This document shows, in pieces, positions 8,031-16,311 of a stretch of DNA of 64,000 nt. Origin of the DNA: Pyrinomonadaceae bacterium (GTDB lineage: Bacteria > Acidobacteriota > Blastocatellia > Pyrinomonadales > Pyrinomonadaceae). Below the pieces are notes generated by a model that saw nothing but the letters and a program-made list of their open reading frames with translations, was not told the DNA's origin and ran no database searches. The stretch's first letter is position 1; the number at the start of each line of letters is the position of its first letter. The position numbers and the translations under genes are program-made. Location: assembly GCA_019694345.1 (NCBI GenBank), contig JAIBCA010000143.1, forward strand, positions 1-64,000, in the 5' to 3' direction.

Positions 8031-9788
8031 CTAGTTTTCGGCGTTGACGGGCAGCGTGACCGTGAAAATGGTGCCCGTCGGCTGATTTTCCATGACCTCG
8101 ATCCGTCCGCCATGGGCCGTAACTATTCCATAACACACCGCAAGGCCGAGGCCCGTGCCCGTTCCCGCCGGCTTGGTGGTGTAAAACGGGTCGAATATCT
8201 GCTCGGCCGTCCCGGCCTCGATGCCTTTGCCGGTGTCAGCTATCTTGACGACAATGTCGCCGCCGTCCGCGGACACGCGGACCACGAGCGTGCCTCCGTC
8301 GGGCATTGCATCGCGTGCGTTGAGCAGCAGATTGAGAGCGACCTGCTGGATCTGGTCGGCGTCGGCGTGGATCGCCGGCAGATCGTCGTCAAGATCGGTC
8401 TCGACGGTGAGCTTTTTGAACGATTCGTCAAAACTCGCGAGCCTCAATGCCGACGAAACGACCTTTGACACATCAACCGCCGAACGCGCCGCCGGCCTCG
8501 CCCGCGCAAAATTGGTCATATCGGCGGTGACCTGGGTAATGCGTTTGATCTGAGCGGCGATCAGCAGGAGCTTTTCGCGGGCGTCGTCGGGCAGATCATC
8601 CTTTGCCTGCATCATCTGGATGAGCGAAGAGATCGAGGCGAGCGGATTGTTGACCTCGTGGGCGACACCGGCCGAGAGGGTGCCCATTGCGGCGAGCTTT
8701 TCGGTGCGGATGAGCTGTGCGTTGAGGTGGCGTAATTGCTCGATGTCGGCCGCCATCTTACGGCTCATCTCGTTGAATGAGTCGGCTAGCAGCCCGATCT
8801 CGTCATTGGTCCTCCGCATATCGACCTCGGTGCCGTAACTGCCCTTGGTCACCTCGACGGCCGCGAGAGTGATCCGCTGGAGCGGACGCGAGATAGTTCG
8901 CAATATCAGCAGCACGAGCAAGAGGTTCGGGATCAGGGCCGAAATGACGCTGAAGACCAGATAACGCCGCCACGCCTCGGCGTCCATTCCGTTGCGAAAC
9001 GCCCACCACGCGATCGGTATCTGAAACAACACAAAACTGATGATCGCCACCGACGCGATACTGAGTGCGACCTTGTAGGTTATCGGGAACAACCGGAATT
9101 GCGTAAGAGCCGATTGCAGCGAAAAAAGCCGGAAATTGAGCATCGCGTAGGCGAATATCAATACTCCCGGCAGCACGAAGAGAGCGCTCAGCGGCAAGAG
9201 GCCGTAATAGCCGAAGTAGGGAAGCACGATGTTCGCCAGGGTCTTCAGCACGCCGGTGATCGCCAGCCCCCAAATGATCGCACCAACCTGTTGCCCGGAC
9301 TGTGTCCCGCGGTACATTCGATACTTGCCGAAAAGCACCGCCGCCCCGTAAAAATAAACAAAGTAGACGTATATGACGAAAGCGTATGCGAGCGGCGAAA
9401 GATCGATGACGAACCTGCCGTCATCGAACCCTGCTCGGTGCCACAGCAGGCCGAACGCCGCCGCAGGTACGAGAAATATTGCGGGAGCGAACAAAATTGC
9501 GGCCCGCTGGCGAGGCGTACGGGCGTTCTCGGGGAAGACCCACGCGAACACGACCATCGCAAACTGCATCAATAGCGCGATCACAAAACTCGCGGCGACC
9601 CACCAGCCCGAGGCGCGGTCAACGGGGTAGAAATTCCAAAAGATCAGGTCCTTAGTGATCCAGATGGCGAGAAATGCGATGAAGGCGGCAAATGTCTGGT
9701 GCGCGCGGTTGCGCGGGTTCGCAACAAAAACGTAAAACCCGAGCGTGACGAGCAGAAAAAGTGCAAAAAGGTGGAGCAGCACCAGCAT
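8031..9788 (-). CDS. Membrane sensor histidine kinase, orphan
   Basis: A 585-residue sensor kinase. Residues 1-225 form seven or so membrane helices, then another helix pair (about 238-262 and 276-298), a HAMP domain (about 298-350), a HisKA dimerisation helix with the phospho-acceptor in AHEVNNPL (H377), and a HATPase_c domain with N-box LLLNARDAMPDGG, G1 box DTGKGIE and G2 box GTGLGLAV. The multi-helix N-terminus without a large periplasmic loop suggests sensing within the membrane. No response regulator gene is adjacent, so its partner is elsewhere. It follows two unknown membrane-protein genes on the same strand at 50 nt and may be co-transcribed with them. Confidence 0.93.
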   Translation of the reverse strand: MLVLLHLFALFLLVTLGFYVFVANPRNRAHQTFAAFIAFLAIWITKDLIFWNFYPVDRASGWWVAASFVIALLMQFAMVVFAWVFPENARTPRQRAAILFAPAIFLVPAAAFGLLWHRAGFDDGRFVIDLSPLAYAFVIYVYFVYFYGAAVLFGKYRMYRGTQSGQQVGAIIWGLAITGVLKTLANIVLPYFGYYGLLPLSALFVLPGVLIFAYAMLNFRLFSLQSALTQFRLFPITYKVALSIASVAIISFVLFQIPIAWWAFRNGMDAEAWRRYLVFSVISALIPNLLLVLLILRTISRPLQRITLAAVEVTKGSYGTEVDMRRTNDEIGLLADSFNEMSRKMAADIEQLRHLNAQLIRTEKLAAMGTLSAGVAHEVNNPLASISSLIQMMQAKDDLPDDAREKLLLIAAQIKRITQVTADMTNFARARPAARSAVDVSKVVSSALRLASFDESFKKLTVETDLDDDLPAIHADADQIQQVALNLLLNARDAMPDGGTLVVRVSADGGDIVVKIADTGKGIEAGTAEQIFDPFYTTKPAGTGTGLGLAVCYGIVTAHGGRIEVMENQPTGTIFTVTLPVNAEN

Positions 9789-9838
9789 TGGCTAGATAGT
9801 AAATCGTCCGCGAACGATTACAAAACCGAGCCTGTCGC

Positions 9839-10492
9839 CTAGCGGTAAACGGTACCGAAAACAAAAGAACAGATCACTAGCGTGAAACCGAGTGCAAGCG
9901 GGAGGAAATGGCGAAGGTCGATGAGCCGGGCCCGCCGGATCGCACAGTAAGGCAATGCAAACGCCGGCAGTGCTATCATGCCGACCGCTCCGCCGAGCAC
10001 GGCACCGAAAAACGCTCCGAAGACAAATATGAATATTCCGCCGGAGCCGCCGGCGACAATGCCCCACAGAGACCCGATGATTGCCAACAAAGGCAGCCGG
10101 AGATGCAGCGGCTTTGGTTCGACATTTTCGACGAACTTGGCGATGACCTTGCCAAAGGAGTATCCGGCGGCGGCCGAAACGATCGTGGTCATCAACATCA
10201 TCAAATAGAGCATCGACGCCATGCGTCCCGCCGAGGACAGGCTGAAAGCAGTAAATATCGATGCCGGGACGAGTGACCCGATCATCAGGCCATAATACGC
10301 AAATGCCGTTTCGGGCTTGAGCGGCCGCTGCATCGCCGCCACCTCGGCCTCAGTCGCAAGGGTCGGATAGAGCTTGTTTCGGCGATCGGTGTCCGCGTTT
10401 GCCAGGATCAGCGTCGCCAGCCGGCGATCGAGCGACTCGGATTCTTCAGGGGTTAGTTCGCTATCGAATGGTGTTGTGACCCGGTACTCCAT
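9839..10492 (-). CDS. Multi-pass membrane protein of unknown function
   Basis: A 217-residue integral membrane protein. A charged cytosolic N-terminus (about 1-62, ELTPEESESLDRRL) precedes roughly five hydrophobic segments, two of them glycine-rich (GIVAGGSGGIFIFVFGAFFGAVLGGAVG), reminiscent of glycine-zipper packing. I recognise no family. Its start overlaps the end of the upstream gene by 40 nt and the histidine kinase follows 50 nt downstream, which suggests an operon of membrane components, perhaps a signalling unit. Confidence 0.75.
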   Translation of the reverse strand: MEYRVTTPFDSELTPEESESLDRRLATLILANADTDRRNKLYPTLATEAEVAAMQRPLKPETAFAYYGLMIGSLVPASIFTAFSLSSAGRMASMLYLMMLMTTIVSAAAGYSFGKVIAKFVENVEPKPLHLRLPLLAIIGSLWGIVAGGSGGIFIFVFGAFFGAVLGGAVGMIALPAFALPYCAIRRARLIDLRHFLPLALGFTLVICSFVFGTVYR

Positions 10493-11139
10493 AATTCACC
10501 TTTGGATCTGTCATCCGCCGCGAGCCAAGGCATTGCCGCTTGGCCGTAAGTACCGGCCAGTTTGGCGGCGAGTTGTTTGTCAGAAACAGCGTCGGCAGTT
10601 TCGAACGCGAGCCGAACGACCTCGTCCGGCATTTCATCCGGAGAGGCAATGCTCGAAATAATGTTGGCAAATTCGTCACGAGCCCGGTCTCGGTGGCGAC
10701 CAAGCTTGCGTGCATTCTTACGGTTGAGGCACGTCGTCGCGAGCGATACATCGCCGTGTCGGGTGACCTCGAATATCTCTGCCACACCTCTGCCCGGTTC
10801 GGCCGACCCGGAGCGCGCGAGACCGGTGTAACGCAAAAAAGTGTCCCGAAACTCAAATACCCGCGGCGGACCATGTTCGGCGTGAATTATCGCCTCAAGT
10901 TTCGAACGGATCGCCGCAAGCCGCTGATCTGTCGTTTCGGACGGATCGAGAAGCAATTCGGACGATCGTGCAAGCAGCCGGAAGAGCATCCGTCCGGCCG
11001 AGATCGGCCATAATAAGAACCGGATAACAACCCCGAACGCCGTTGCAAAAACCGAGCGGTCAGTTCGCCGCTGGAGATACTCGACGCCAAAAGGTGCGCC
11101 GCATGCCAGATAAATGATCAATGATTCAGAGAAATTCAT
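10453..11139 (-). CDS. Protein of unknown function with N-terminal membrane segments
   Basis: A 228-residue protein starting at the ATG at 11139; a GTG 30 nt upstream is less likely because it would place a repeated operator-like sequence inside the gene. Residues 1-60 hold two hydrophobic stretches (SLIIYLACGAPFGVEY and FGVVIRFLLWPIS). The rest is charged, soluble and probably helical, with several Arg-rich segments. No catalytic motif is visible. It is the first gene of a minus-strand group of three with a membrane protein and a histidine kinase. Confidence 0.7.
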   Translation of the reverse strand: MNFSESLIIYLACGAPFGVEYLQRRTDRSVFATAFGVVIRFLLWPISAGRMLFRLLARSSELLLDPSETTDQRLAAIRSKLEAIIHAEHGPPRVFEFRDTFLRYTGLARSGSAEPGRGVAEIFEVTRHGDVSLATTCLNRKNARKLGRHRDRARDEFANIISSIASPDEMPDEVVRLAFETADAVSDKQLAAKLAGTYGQAAMPWLAADDRSKGELWSTGSQHHSIAN

Positions 11140-11151
11140 TCGCCTGACCAA

Positions 11152-11290
11152 TGGCAAATCGCGTTCCACAGGCCATTACTGTTACTGTTTTTGTTACAAA
11201 AGCCTTAAATTTCAACAAAATCAAACGTTTACGATCTTTTCTGGAACAACCAATTGCACAATGACGTACTCTAATCGTTGGCAAATCGCG
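11152..11290. repeat. Direct repeat TGGCAAATCGCG flanking the divergent intergenic region
   Basis: The 12-mer TGGCAAATCGCG occurs at 11152-11163 and again at 11279-11290, both in the 347-nt gap between divergent genes starting at 11139 (-) and 11487 (+). A 12-nt repeat this close is unlikely by chance, so the copies may be regulator-binding sites or vestiges of a duplication. The gap also holds a sigma-54-like site and otherwise nothing I can name. Confidence 0.5.
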
Positions 11291-11391
11291 AAAATCAGTC
11301 GAAACTTTTGGCATTTTGCAAAAATGCTCGACTCCCGTAACAGCCGATCGGCCGTTATGCAAAACAAGAGGTCACGAGACGTCAACGGTTG

Positions 11392-11407
11392 TGGCATTAG
11401 AATTGCC
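11392..11407 (+). promoter_or_regulatory. Sigma-54-like promoter upstream of a small gene
   Basis: TGGCAT-N5-TTGCC places GG and GC with the exact 10-nt spacing of RpoN-dependent promoters (consensus TGGCAC-N5-TTGCW). Transcription would start near 11418, giving a ~69-nt leader to the gene at 11487. The element is also a GGCA-N7-TGCC partial palindrome, so an operator is an alternative reading. Confidence 0.45.
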
Positions 11408-11486
11408 ATGAAAATGTCAGCGGATCGATAGTTGAACGAAAGAGTTCCGAAAGATCGGGTAACACCATACAAGGAGGAATCTAGTA

Positions 11487-11702
11487 ATGAACGGCAAATC
11501 AAAGGTTAAGATCATTAAAAAAGCGTCAATAGCGGCAGCTGAGCCGAAGATGACAGGAGCCAAGTCCGCCCGTGCGTCTGCACGCGAAATGGTGTCAAAT
11601 GTCACGGATTGGGTTACCGAATTCAAATCGCGGAAGAGCGAAGAGACCAAGGCCGCCCTCGAACTGCTTTTTACAACAAAGACGCAACCAAACGAATCAT
11701 AG
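11487..11702 (+). CDS. Small basic protein of unknown function
   Basis: A 71-residue protein preceded by a near-perfect Shine-Dalgarno site, AAGGAGGA, 8 nt before the ATG, which strongly supports translation. The N-terminus is lysine-rich (KSKVKIIKKAS). Residues 28-60 (ARASAREMVSNVTDWVTEF and on) can form an amphipathic helix, followed by a Thr/Asn-rich tail. No known domain. It is monocistronic, bracketed by a sigma-54-like site and an intrinsic terminator, which suggests conditional expression of an abundant small protein. Confidence 0.75.
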   Translation: MNGKSKVKIIKKASIAAAEPKMTGAKSARASAREMVSNVTDWVTEFKSRKSEETKAALELLFTTKTQPNES

Positions 11703-11771
11703 AGCAACAAAACACGTCCGAAACGGCGTGTCAGCAGCTATCATTTCCATATTTAATAAAGGTTTTAATTG

Positions 11772-11796
11772 ACAGCCGGCCATGTCGGCTGTTTTT
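11772..11796 (+). terminator. Intrinsic terminator after the small gene
   Basis: ACAGCCG (11772-11778) pairs with CGGCTGT (11786-11792) around a 7-nt loop, followed directly by T residues. It lies 70 nt after the stop of the 71-residue protein gene. Confidence 0.8.
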
Positions 11797-11901
11797 GTGT
11801 GTCCGCCGAATAAGCGTCCGGCCGTGAGAGCTCAATTTGCGGCACCACGAGTTTCGCTGTTATCCTACGAGTAAAGTTCACGCAAAACGGGAAATATCTA
11901 T

Positions 11902-12663
11902 ATGCAGGGAAAGGTTGCGATCGTAACAGGCGCAAGCAGCGGCATCGGTAAGGCAACGGCGGCTTTATTGGCAAAGAATGGGGCGACGGTCGTGGCGGTA
12001 GGCCGTAACGAAAAAGATCTCTTGGCTCTTCGCGAAGGGCTGAAGACAAAAAAGGGCAGTATTCGGATCCATCTTGCTGACGTGACGGAGTTTTCGCAGA
12101 TTGATCGAATGGTGTCGGAAACGGTGCAGAGTTTCGGTCAGATTGACATTCTCGTCAACTCGGCCGGGATCATCAAAAACGGAAATATCGAGAACACGAC
12201 CCTGGATGACTGGGACAAAATGATGAATCTCAACGTCCGCTCGGTTTTTAACCTGATCCAAAAATGCCTGCCCCATCTCGAAGCGGTAAAGGGAAATATC
12301 GTGAACGTATCGAGCGTCGCCGGAACGCGTTCGTTTCCCGGTGTGCTCGCCTACTGCGTGTCAAAGGCCGCCATCGACCAGCTGACACGGTGTACGGCGC
12401 TCGAACTCGGGCCCAAGGGTGTTCGTGTGAATGCGGTGAATCCGGGTGTGGTCGTGACCAACCTGCATCTTCGCGGCGGTATGGACGAGGAAAGCTACAA
12501 AGCGTTTCTTGCCCATGCCAAGGATACTCATCCGATCGGTCGCGCAGGCAAACCGGAAGAGGTTGCGGAGCTGATCGCATTTTTGGCGTCGGACAAGGCA
12601 GGTTGGATAACCGGTGCGACGTATGAGATCGACGGCGGACGCGGGCAAACCTGTGCCCGCTGA
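11902..12663 (+). CDS. SDR-family NAD(P)-dependent oxidoreductase
   Basis: A 253-residue classical short-chain dehydrogenase/reductase. It shows the cofactor motif TGASSGIG (9-16), an NSAG variant of NNAG (86-89), catalytic S138 in NVSSVAG and Y151-x3-K155 (YCVSK), plus the C-terminal TGATYEIDGG signature. Length is typical. The sequence is close to the FabG/glucose-1-dehydrogenase type, but neighbours give no substrate. An MBL-fold hydrolase gene follows after 29 nt and may be co-transcribed. Confidence 0.93.
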   Translation: MQGKVAIVTGASSGIGKATAALLAKNGATVVAVGRNEKDLLALREGLKTKKGSIRIHLADVTEFSQIDRMVSETVQSFGQIDILVNSAGIIKNGNIENTTLDDWDKMMNLNVRSVFNLIQKCLPHLEAVKGNIVNVSSVAGTRSFPGVLAYCVSKAAIDQLTRCTALELGPKGVRVNAVNPGVVVTNLHLRGGMDEESYKAFLAHAKDTHPIGRAGKPEEVAELIAFLASDKAGWITGATYEIDGGRGQTCAR

Positions 12664-12692
12664 GCTTGGATGCTAATAGTCGGGTTTGATCA

Positions 12693-13469
12693 ATGAAGGT
12701 TCAATTGCTGCCAAGTACGATCGAGACGGACGGCACCGCCGCCAAGCGGCAGCATTTTTCCTGTATCGTCGTCGATGACCGCGTGGCGATCGATGCCGGA
12801 AGCCTGGCCTTTTCCTGCAGTGACCTCCAACGTTCGCAGATCCGCGACATCGTCATTTCGCACGTCCATCTTGACCACATTGCCGGGCTTCCGCCATTCG
12901 TCGACGACCTATATTCGACGCTTACCGCTCCGGTCCGCATTCACGGTACGGTGGGAATGATCAACGATCTCGAAACCCACATTTTCAACTGGACGATATA
13001 TCCACGTTTTTCTGAACTAACGAACTCTCACGGCAAGGTCGTGGAGTACGTGCCGTTCACCGGCGGAACGGAATTCGGATGTGCTCACTTATCGATAATG
13101 CCCATCGCGGTCAATCATGTGCCCGTGAGCATGGGCTTTATCGTTTCTGACGGAAATGTTTCGGTCGGCATCACGGGCGATACTGCACACACCGTCGATG
13201 TCTGGGAGCAACTCTCGGATCGCGGTGATCTTGCGGCGGTCTTTGTCGAATGTGCTTTTCCGGACGACCTGGCCGACCTCGCGGCGGCATCACACCATTT
13301 GACGCCTTCGGGCCTTGCCGAAGAGCTGAAAAAGTTCAAACGCAGTGACGTCCCTGTTTATGCAGTGAATATCAAGCCAATGTTTCGGACGCGTGTGATC
13401 GACGAATTGTCACGGCTTGCGATCGGTGATCTGTCGGTACCTGAGCCTGGACAGGTCTTTCAATTTTGA
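12693..13469 (+). CDS. MBL-fold hydrolase resembling class II cyclic-nucleotide phosphodiesterase
   Basis: A 258-residue metallo-beta-lactamase-fold protein. The dinuclear metal motif H57-V-H59-L-D61-H62 (SHVHLDHIAGLP) is intact, as are a central histidine in NHVPVSMGF, the GITGDTAHT aspartate and the SHHLTPSG segment. The layout matches class II 3',5'-cyclic-nucleotide phosphodiesterases (PDEase_II), which hydrolyse cAMP; other cyclic nucleotides or phosphodiesters are possible. The stop codon overlaps the convergent gene at 13460 by 10 nt. Confidence 0.85.
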   Translation: MKVQLLPSTIETDGTAAKRQHFSCIVVDDRVAIDAGSLAFSCSDLQRSQIRDIVISHVHLDHIAGLPPFVDDLYSTLTAPVRIHGTVGMINDLETHIFNWTIYPRFSELTNSHGKVVEYVPFTGGTEFGCAHLSIMPIAVNHVPVSMGFIVSDGNVSVGITGDTAHTVDVWEQLSDRGDLAAVFVECAFPDDLADLAAASHHLTPSGLAEELKKFKRSDVPVYAVNIKPMFRTRVIDELSRLAIGDLSVPEPGQVFQF

Positions 13470-13708
13470 GGCTCGGCTGCCTTATCCCGCATAAAATTTA
13501 TCGGCTCGAAAGCTCCTTCGCGGTGCTCGCCCAAAAAGTTCTCGAGGACGACACGGCCGTTCGGCATCACGTGTTCGATGCGAAAGGTCCGCTCCTCGCG
13601 CATTTTGCCGGGCATGATCTCGGCACGAAACGTGACGAGCATGCCCTGTCGGGCCCACACGTTGCCGTTCGTCGTTTCGGCACGACGTCTTTTTCTAAAA
13701 AAACTCAT
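13460..13708 (-). CDS. Small protein of unknown function
   Basis: An 82-residue protein with a basic N-terminus (MSFFRKRRRAE) and a probable small beta-barrel body (GMLVTFRAEI, FRIEHVMPNGRVVLENFLGEH). The alternating strands and basic surface could suit nucleic-acid binding, but I do not recognise a family. It follows the 55-residue gene at 13716 by 7 nt on the same strand and converges on the phosphodiesterase-like gene with a 10-nt overlap. Confidence 0.65.
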   Translation of the reverse strand: MSFFRKRRRAETTNGNVWARQGMLVTFRAEIMPGKMREERTFRIEHVMPNGRVVLENFLGEHREGAFEPINFMRDKAAEPQN

Positions 13709-13715
13709 TTTGCGT

Positions 13716-13883
13716 TCATTCCTCGGTTTCGACGGGTCGCTTGTGTTTCACCTTTCGTTCGGCGGGGTGGATCCTGACCTCAGGCTTTTCCTTTCCGAGC
13801 TTATGCGACGGCGGTGCGACCGGTTTTCTGATCGAGTCAAACAGTGCCGTCTCACTTTTTTTCTTTTTGGGCCGTTTAGGCAT
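13716..13883 (-). CDS. Very basic small protein of unknown function
   Basis: A 55-residue, strongly lysine/arginine-rich protein (MPKRPKKKKSETALFDSIRK at the start, then HKLGKEKPEVRIHPAERKVKHK). I prefer the ATG at 13883 over one at 13949 because the basic pattern begins there. Likely disordered and RNA- or DNA-binding by charge alone. It is probably in an operon with the 82-residue gene 7 nt downstream. Coding status rests on composition and context. Confidence 0.5.
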   Translation of the reverse strand: MPKRPKKKKSETALFDSIRKPVAPPSHKLGKEKPEVRIHPAERKVKHKRPVETEE

Positions 13884-13942
13884 TTGACGATTATAGCAAA
13901 ATCCTGCGGACCGGTGTTTGGAAGCATCCGGAGAGGCCAGAA

Positions 13943-13974
13943 TTGACAATAATTAACAAAAAATTCACTATAAA
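13943..13974 (+). promoter_or_regulatory. Possible promoter with long spacer
   Basis: TTGACA (13943-13948) and TATAAA (13969-13974) are both near consensus but 20 nt apart, longer than the usual 17. If used, transcription would start near 13981 and translation of the next gene would begin at the ATG at 14068. Confidence 0.3.
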
Positions 13975-14067
13975 GAGTCGTTGATCGAACGTCCGGAAAG
14001 TCGTAATAGTCTGATTTTGCAGGGGAAAAGGCCTATCTCGAAATTTCGACAAAGCGGTTTGGCAGAA

Positions 14068-14964
14068 ATGACGCCGACGCGCCGCCCGATGTGGCTGCCG
14101 GCCTCAAATTATTACGCGCTGACGATGGCGGTGGTCATTGCGTTCTTCTTTCTGGTCTGGGGAATACTCCACGACGGCGGCGACGAAACGCCCTGGATAT
14201 CTGCCGGGATCGGTGCCAGCGTAATACTATTCGGGGCGGTCGTGCTGAGGGAATTGATCATGCGGCGGGCCCGTAATCGGTATGTGAGGGCGCAGCGAAG
14301 TTTTGACCGTGAATTGCGTGAGGTCTATTCGAAGCTCGGCAACGAACGCGACGCTGAAAAGCTAACGCTCGGCCAGAACGAGGCGATCCTCAGTGACATC
14401 GCTAAGAAATCGAGTGCGGCCCGGACGCTTGGGAAGTTTTCGGCAGCTCATCGAGAGGTGTTTGAGCTGTGCGATGATTATCTGGCACGCAACAAGCGCG
14501 AACTGGCGGTGATCGGCACAGGGTCACCTCGGCTCGTGCCGCTGCGAAAGAGCCGTGAGCGGGTCGCGGAATTTCACCGCTATCACATGCTGCAATGGGC
14601 CGAGATCGAGGCGAAGGAATTGACGCAGGAGGCCAAGAGCCGGGCCAAACTTTCGGAAAAGGTCGAGTCGGCGCAAGCGGCGATGAATGTCATAGATTCG
14701 GCGCTCGGATTTTATCCGACCGAGCGGTCACTGCTTGAGTCGCGTGAGGTGGTCGTCGAACTGATCGCCTCGATAAAGGTCGCCCACTGGGTCGAACGGG
14801 CGGAGCGGGCCGCATTCAAGGGCGACTATAAAGAAGCCCGCAGCCATTATCGAGACGCATTGTTTTACCTCGGCCGCGACAATATAAGCAGCGAGGATCG
14901 AGAGATCGCGGCGAACCGCATTAACGCGGAGATCGAAAGACTTCGCCAGCTGGAACAGGATTGA
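14068..14964 (+). CDS. Membrane-anchored helical protein of unknown function
   Basis: A 298-residue protein. Two transmembrane helices near the N-terminus (YALTMAVVIAFFFLVWGIL and ISAGIGASVILFGAVVL) are followed by about 240 residues of charged, probably coiled-coil/TPR-like helices (RAAFKGDYKEARSHYRDALFYLG near the end resembles a TPR unit). The topology suggests a cytoplasmic helical domain tethered to the inner membrane. A TTG at 13981 would add 29 residues; I chose the ATG because a candidate promoter overlaps the longer start. Function unknown. Confidence 0.7.
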   Translation: MTPTRRPMWLPASNYYALTMAVVIAFFFLVWGILHDGGDETPWISAGIGASVILFGAVVLRELIMRRARNRYVRAQRSFDRELREVYSKLGNERDAEKLTLGQNEAILSDIAKKSSAARTLGKFSAAHREVFELCDDYLARNKRELAVIGTGSPRLVPLRKSRERVAEFHRYHMLQWAEIEAKELTQEAKSRAKLSEKVESAQAAMNVIDSALGFYPTERSLLESREVVVELIASIKVAHWVERAERAAFKGDYKEARSHYRDALFYLGRDNISSEDREIAANRINAEIERLRQLEQD

Positions 14965-15010
14965 GACCGTCGTCAAATGCCGAAATGATGGTCGTGTTAA
15001 TATATAAGAA

Positions 15011-15220
15011 ATGATTTCCCAACGATGCCCAAAATGTCACAGTGATCGGATCAGACGCGGATACCGCCCCACGCCGTTTCTCTCAAAGCTCATATTTCGA
15101 TACAACCTGTTGTGCGACAGTTGCAATTGGGAGTTTTTTGGTTTTGCCGTGCCCGGCACTGTTGAATCGCGGCCAACGCGAAAGAATAAGAATAAGCGTA
15201 GCGGCACTCAACGCAGCTGA
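15011..15220 (+). CDS. Small zinc-ribbon protein
   Basis: A 69-residue protein with two CxxC knuckles, CPKC (6-9) and CDSC (35-38), spaced as in a zinc ribbon, followed by an aromatic segment (NWEFFGFAVPG) and a lysine/arginine-rich tail. It probably binds one zinc ion and perhaps nucleic acid. It sits 34 nt upstream of the exporter gene, likely in the same transcript, but no functional link is known. Confidence 0.65.
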   Translation: MISQRCPKCHSDRIRRGYRPTPFLSKLIFRYNLLCDSCNWEFFGFAVPGTVESRPTRKNKNKRSGTQRS

Positions 15221-15254
15221 ACATCGATACCACTCAAAAAACGATCAGACGATA

Positions 15255-16235
15255 ATGTCCCGAGCCAATCCGTACCACATCAGGCGCTTTATCAACGTGG
15301 TCTGTATTGGCCTGGTCATCGCGTGCTTTGCAGCCGGAGCGTCAGGACAAGGTCAAACTGCGGCGGTTCCCACGCCGACGCCGGAATTGGTTCATTACGG
15401 CGATCTGATAGACCTCGACGTCGAGGGCGGATTCGAGTTCGACTGGCGGGGCAGACTTAGTCCGGAGGGCTTTCTGGACGGTTTGAACACCTACGGCGAC
15501 CCGGTTTATGGCCTCTGCCGAAGTGAGGCGGACATCGCCGCCGATGTGGTCAAGGCGTACAAGCGACTGCTTCGCGAACCGGTCGTGACAGTTCGGGTGA
15601 TCGACCGGTCGAACCGCGCCGTTGCGACACTCGACGGAGCCGTCAAATTGCCGCAGCGGTTCCAACTTCGCCGTTCGGCAAGACTGCTCGAACTGATAGT
15701 ACTTGCCGGCGGCATAACCGACGATGCCGGCGGTGAGATACAACTGTTTCGCCCGCCGAATCTGAGCTGCGACAGGGCACAATCCCCGGCGGGCAACGTC
15801 TCAGCGGTCGAGGTCATCACAATCGCAGATCTTTTGAGTGGAAAGGCGGCGGCAAACCCGGTCGTCCACAGTGGCGACCTGATCACTGTTCGCGGGACAA
15901 TGCCGATCTATGTGATCGGCGGCGTCAACAACCCCCGAAACATCGGAGCCCGAACGGTAATGACCGTAACCCGGGCGATAACCGCGGCGGGCGGACTGGC
16001 GAAAGAGGCGGACACGGGCAATGTGGTCATCTTCAGACGTGACGGCGGCGAAACCCGAACGATCGAGGTCGAACTCGATAAGATAAACGCCGGAAACGCG
16101 ACGGATATTGAATTACGCCCGTTCGACATCGTCGAGATCGGCCAAAAGGGACGCGGGAAGCGAACCTATCCGCCGGTCTTGACCGGTTCGACGAACAAGG
16201 CCCCGATCACTCTGCCGCTAAGGGTGGTCGAGTGA
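15255..16235 (+). CDS. Polysaccharide export protein, Wza-like (SLBB domains)
   Basis: A 326-residue exported protein. A signal peptide (about 10-32, ending ASGQ) precedes an export-type start domain (YGDLIDLDVEGGFEFDWRGRLSPEGFL) and two SLBB-like units. The second reads PIYVIGGVNNPRNIG...TVTRAITAAGGL, then DIELRPFDIVEIG. Such proteins form the outer-membrane or periplasmic channel for capsule or exopolysaccharide. The ATG at 15255 was chosen because the signal peptide starts there; an upstream in-frame start overlaps the zinc-ribbon gene and looks non-coding. No polysaccharide polymerase or kinase genes are nearby, so the substrate is unknown. Confidence 0.85.
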   Translation: MSRANPYHIRRFINVVCIGLVIACFAAGASGQGQTAAVPTPTPELVHYGDLIDLDVEGGFEFDWRGRLSPEGFLDGLNTYGDPVYGLCRSEADIAADVVKAYKRLLREPVVTVRVIDRSNRAVATLDGAVKLPQRFQLRRSARLLELIVLAGGITDDAGGEIQLFRPPNLSCDRAQSPAGNVSAVEVITIADLLSGKAAANPVVHSGDLITVRGTMPIYVIGGVNNPRNIGARTVMTVTRAITAAGGLAKEADTGNVVIFRRDGGETRTIEVELDKINAGNATDIELRPFDIVEIGQKGRGKRTYPPVLTGSTNKAPITLPLRVVE

Positions 16236-16273
16236 TCCAAGGCCGGCAAGCCGGACAATACCGACGATTTTGG

Positions 16274-16302
16274 TTGCCAACGGCGTATGACAACCATATA
16301 CT
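16274..16302 (+). promoter_or_regulatory. Good sigma-70 promoter, possibly for a leaderless mRNA
   Basis: TTGCCA (16274-16279), 17-nt spacer, TATACT (16297-16302). The predicted start of transcription (about 16309) is only a few nucleotides before the ATG at 16312, so the mRNA may be leaderless. Confidence 0.5.
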
Positions 16303-16311
16303 TAAAAGGTT

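Noticed and set aside
6528-8468. Long plus-strand open frames opposite the second amidohydrolase and the histidine kinase
   Set aside because: They are shadows of clear family members on the other strand, without domains or ribosome sites.
11313-11324. Second sigma-54-like site (TTGGCATTTTGC)
   Set aside because: GG and GC are only 6 nt apart, which does not meet the fixed 10-nt spacing.
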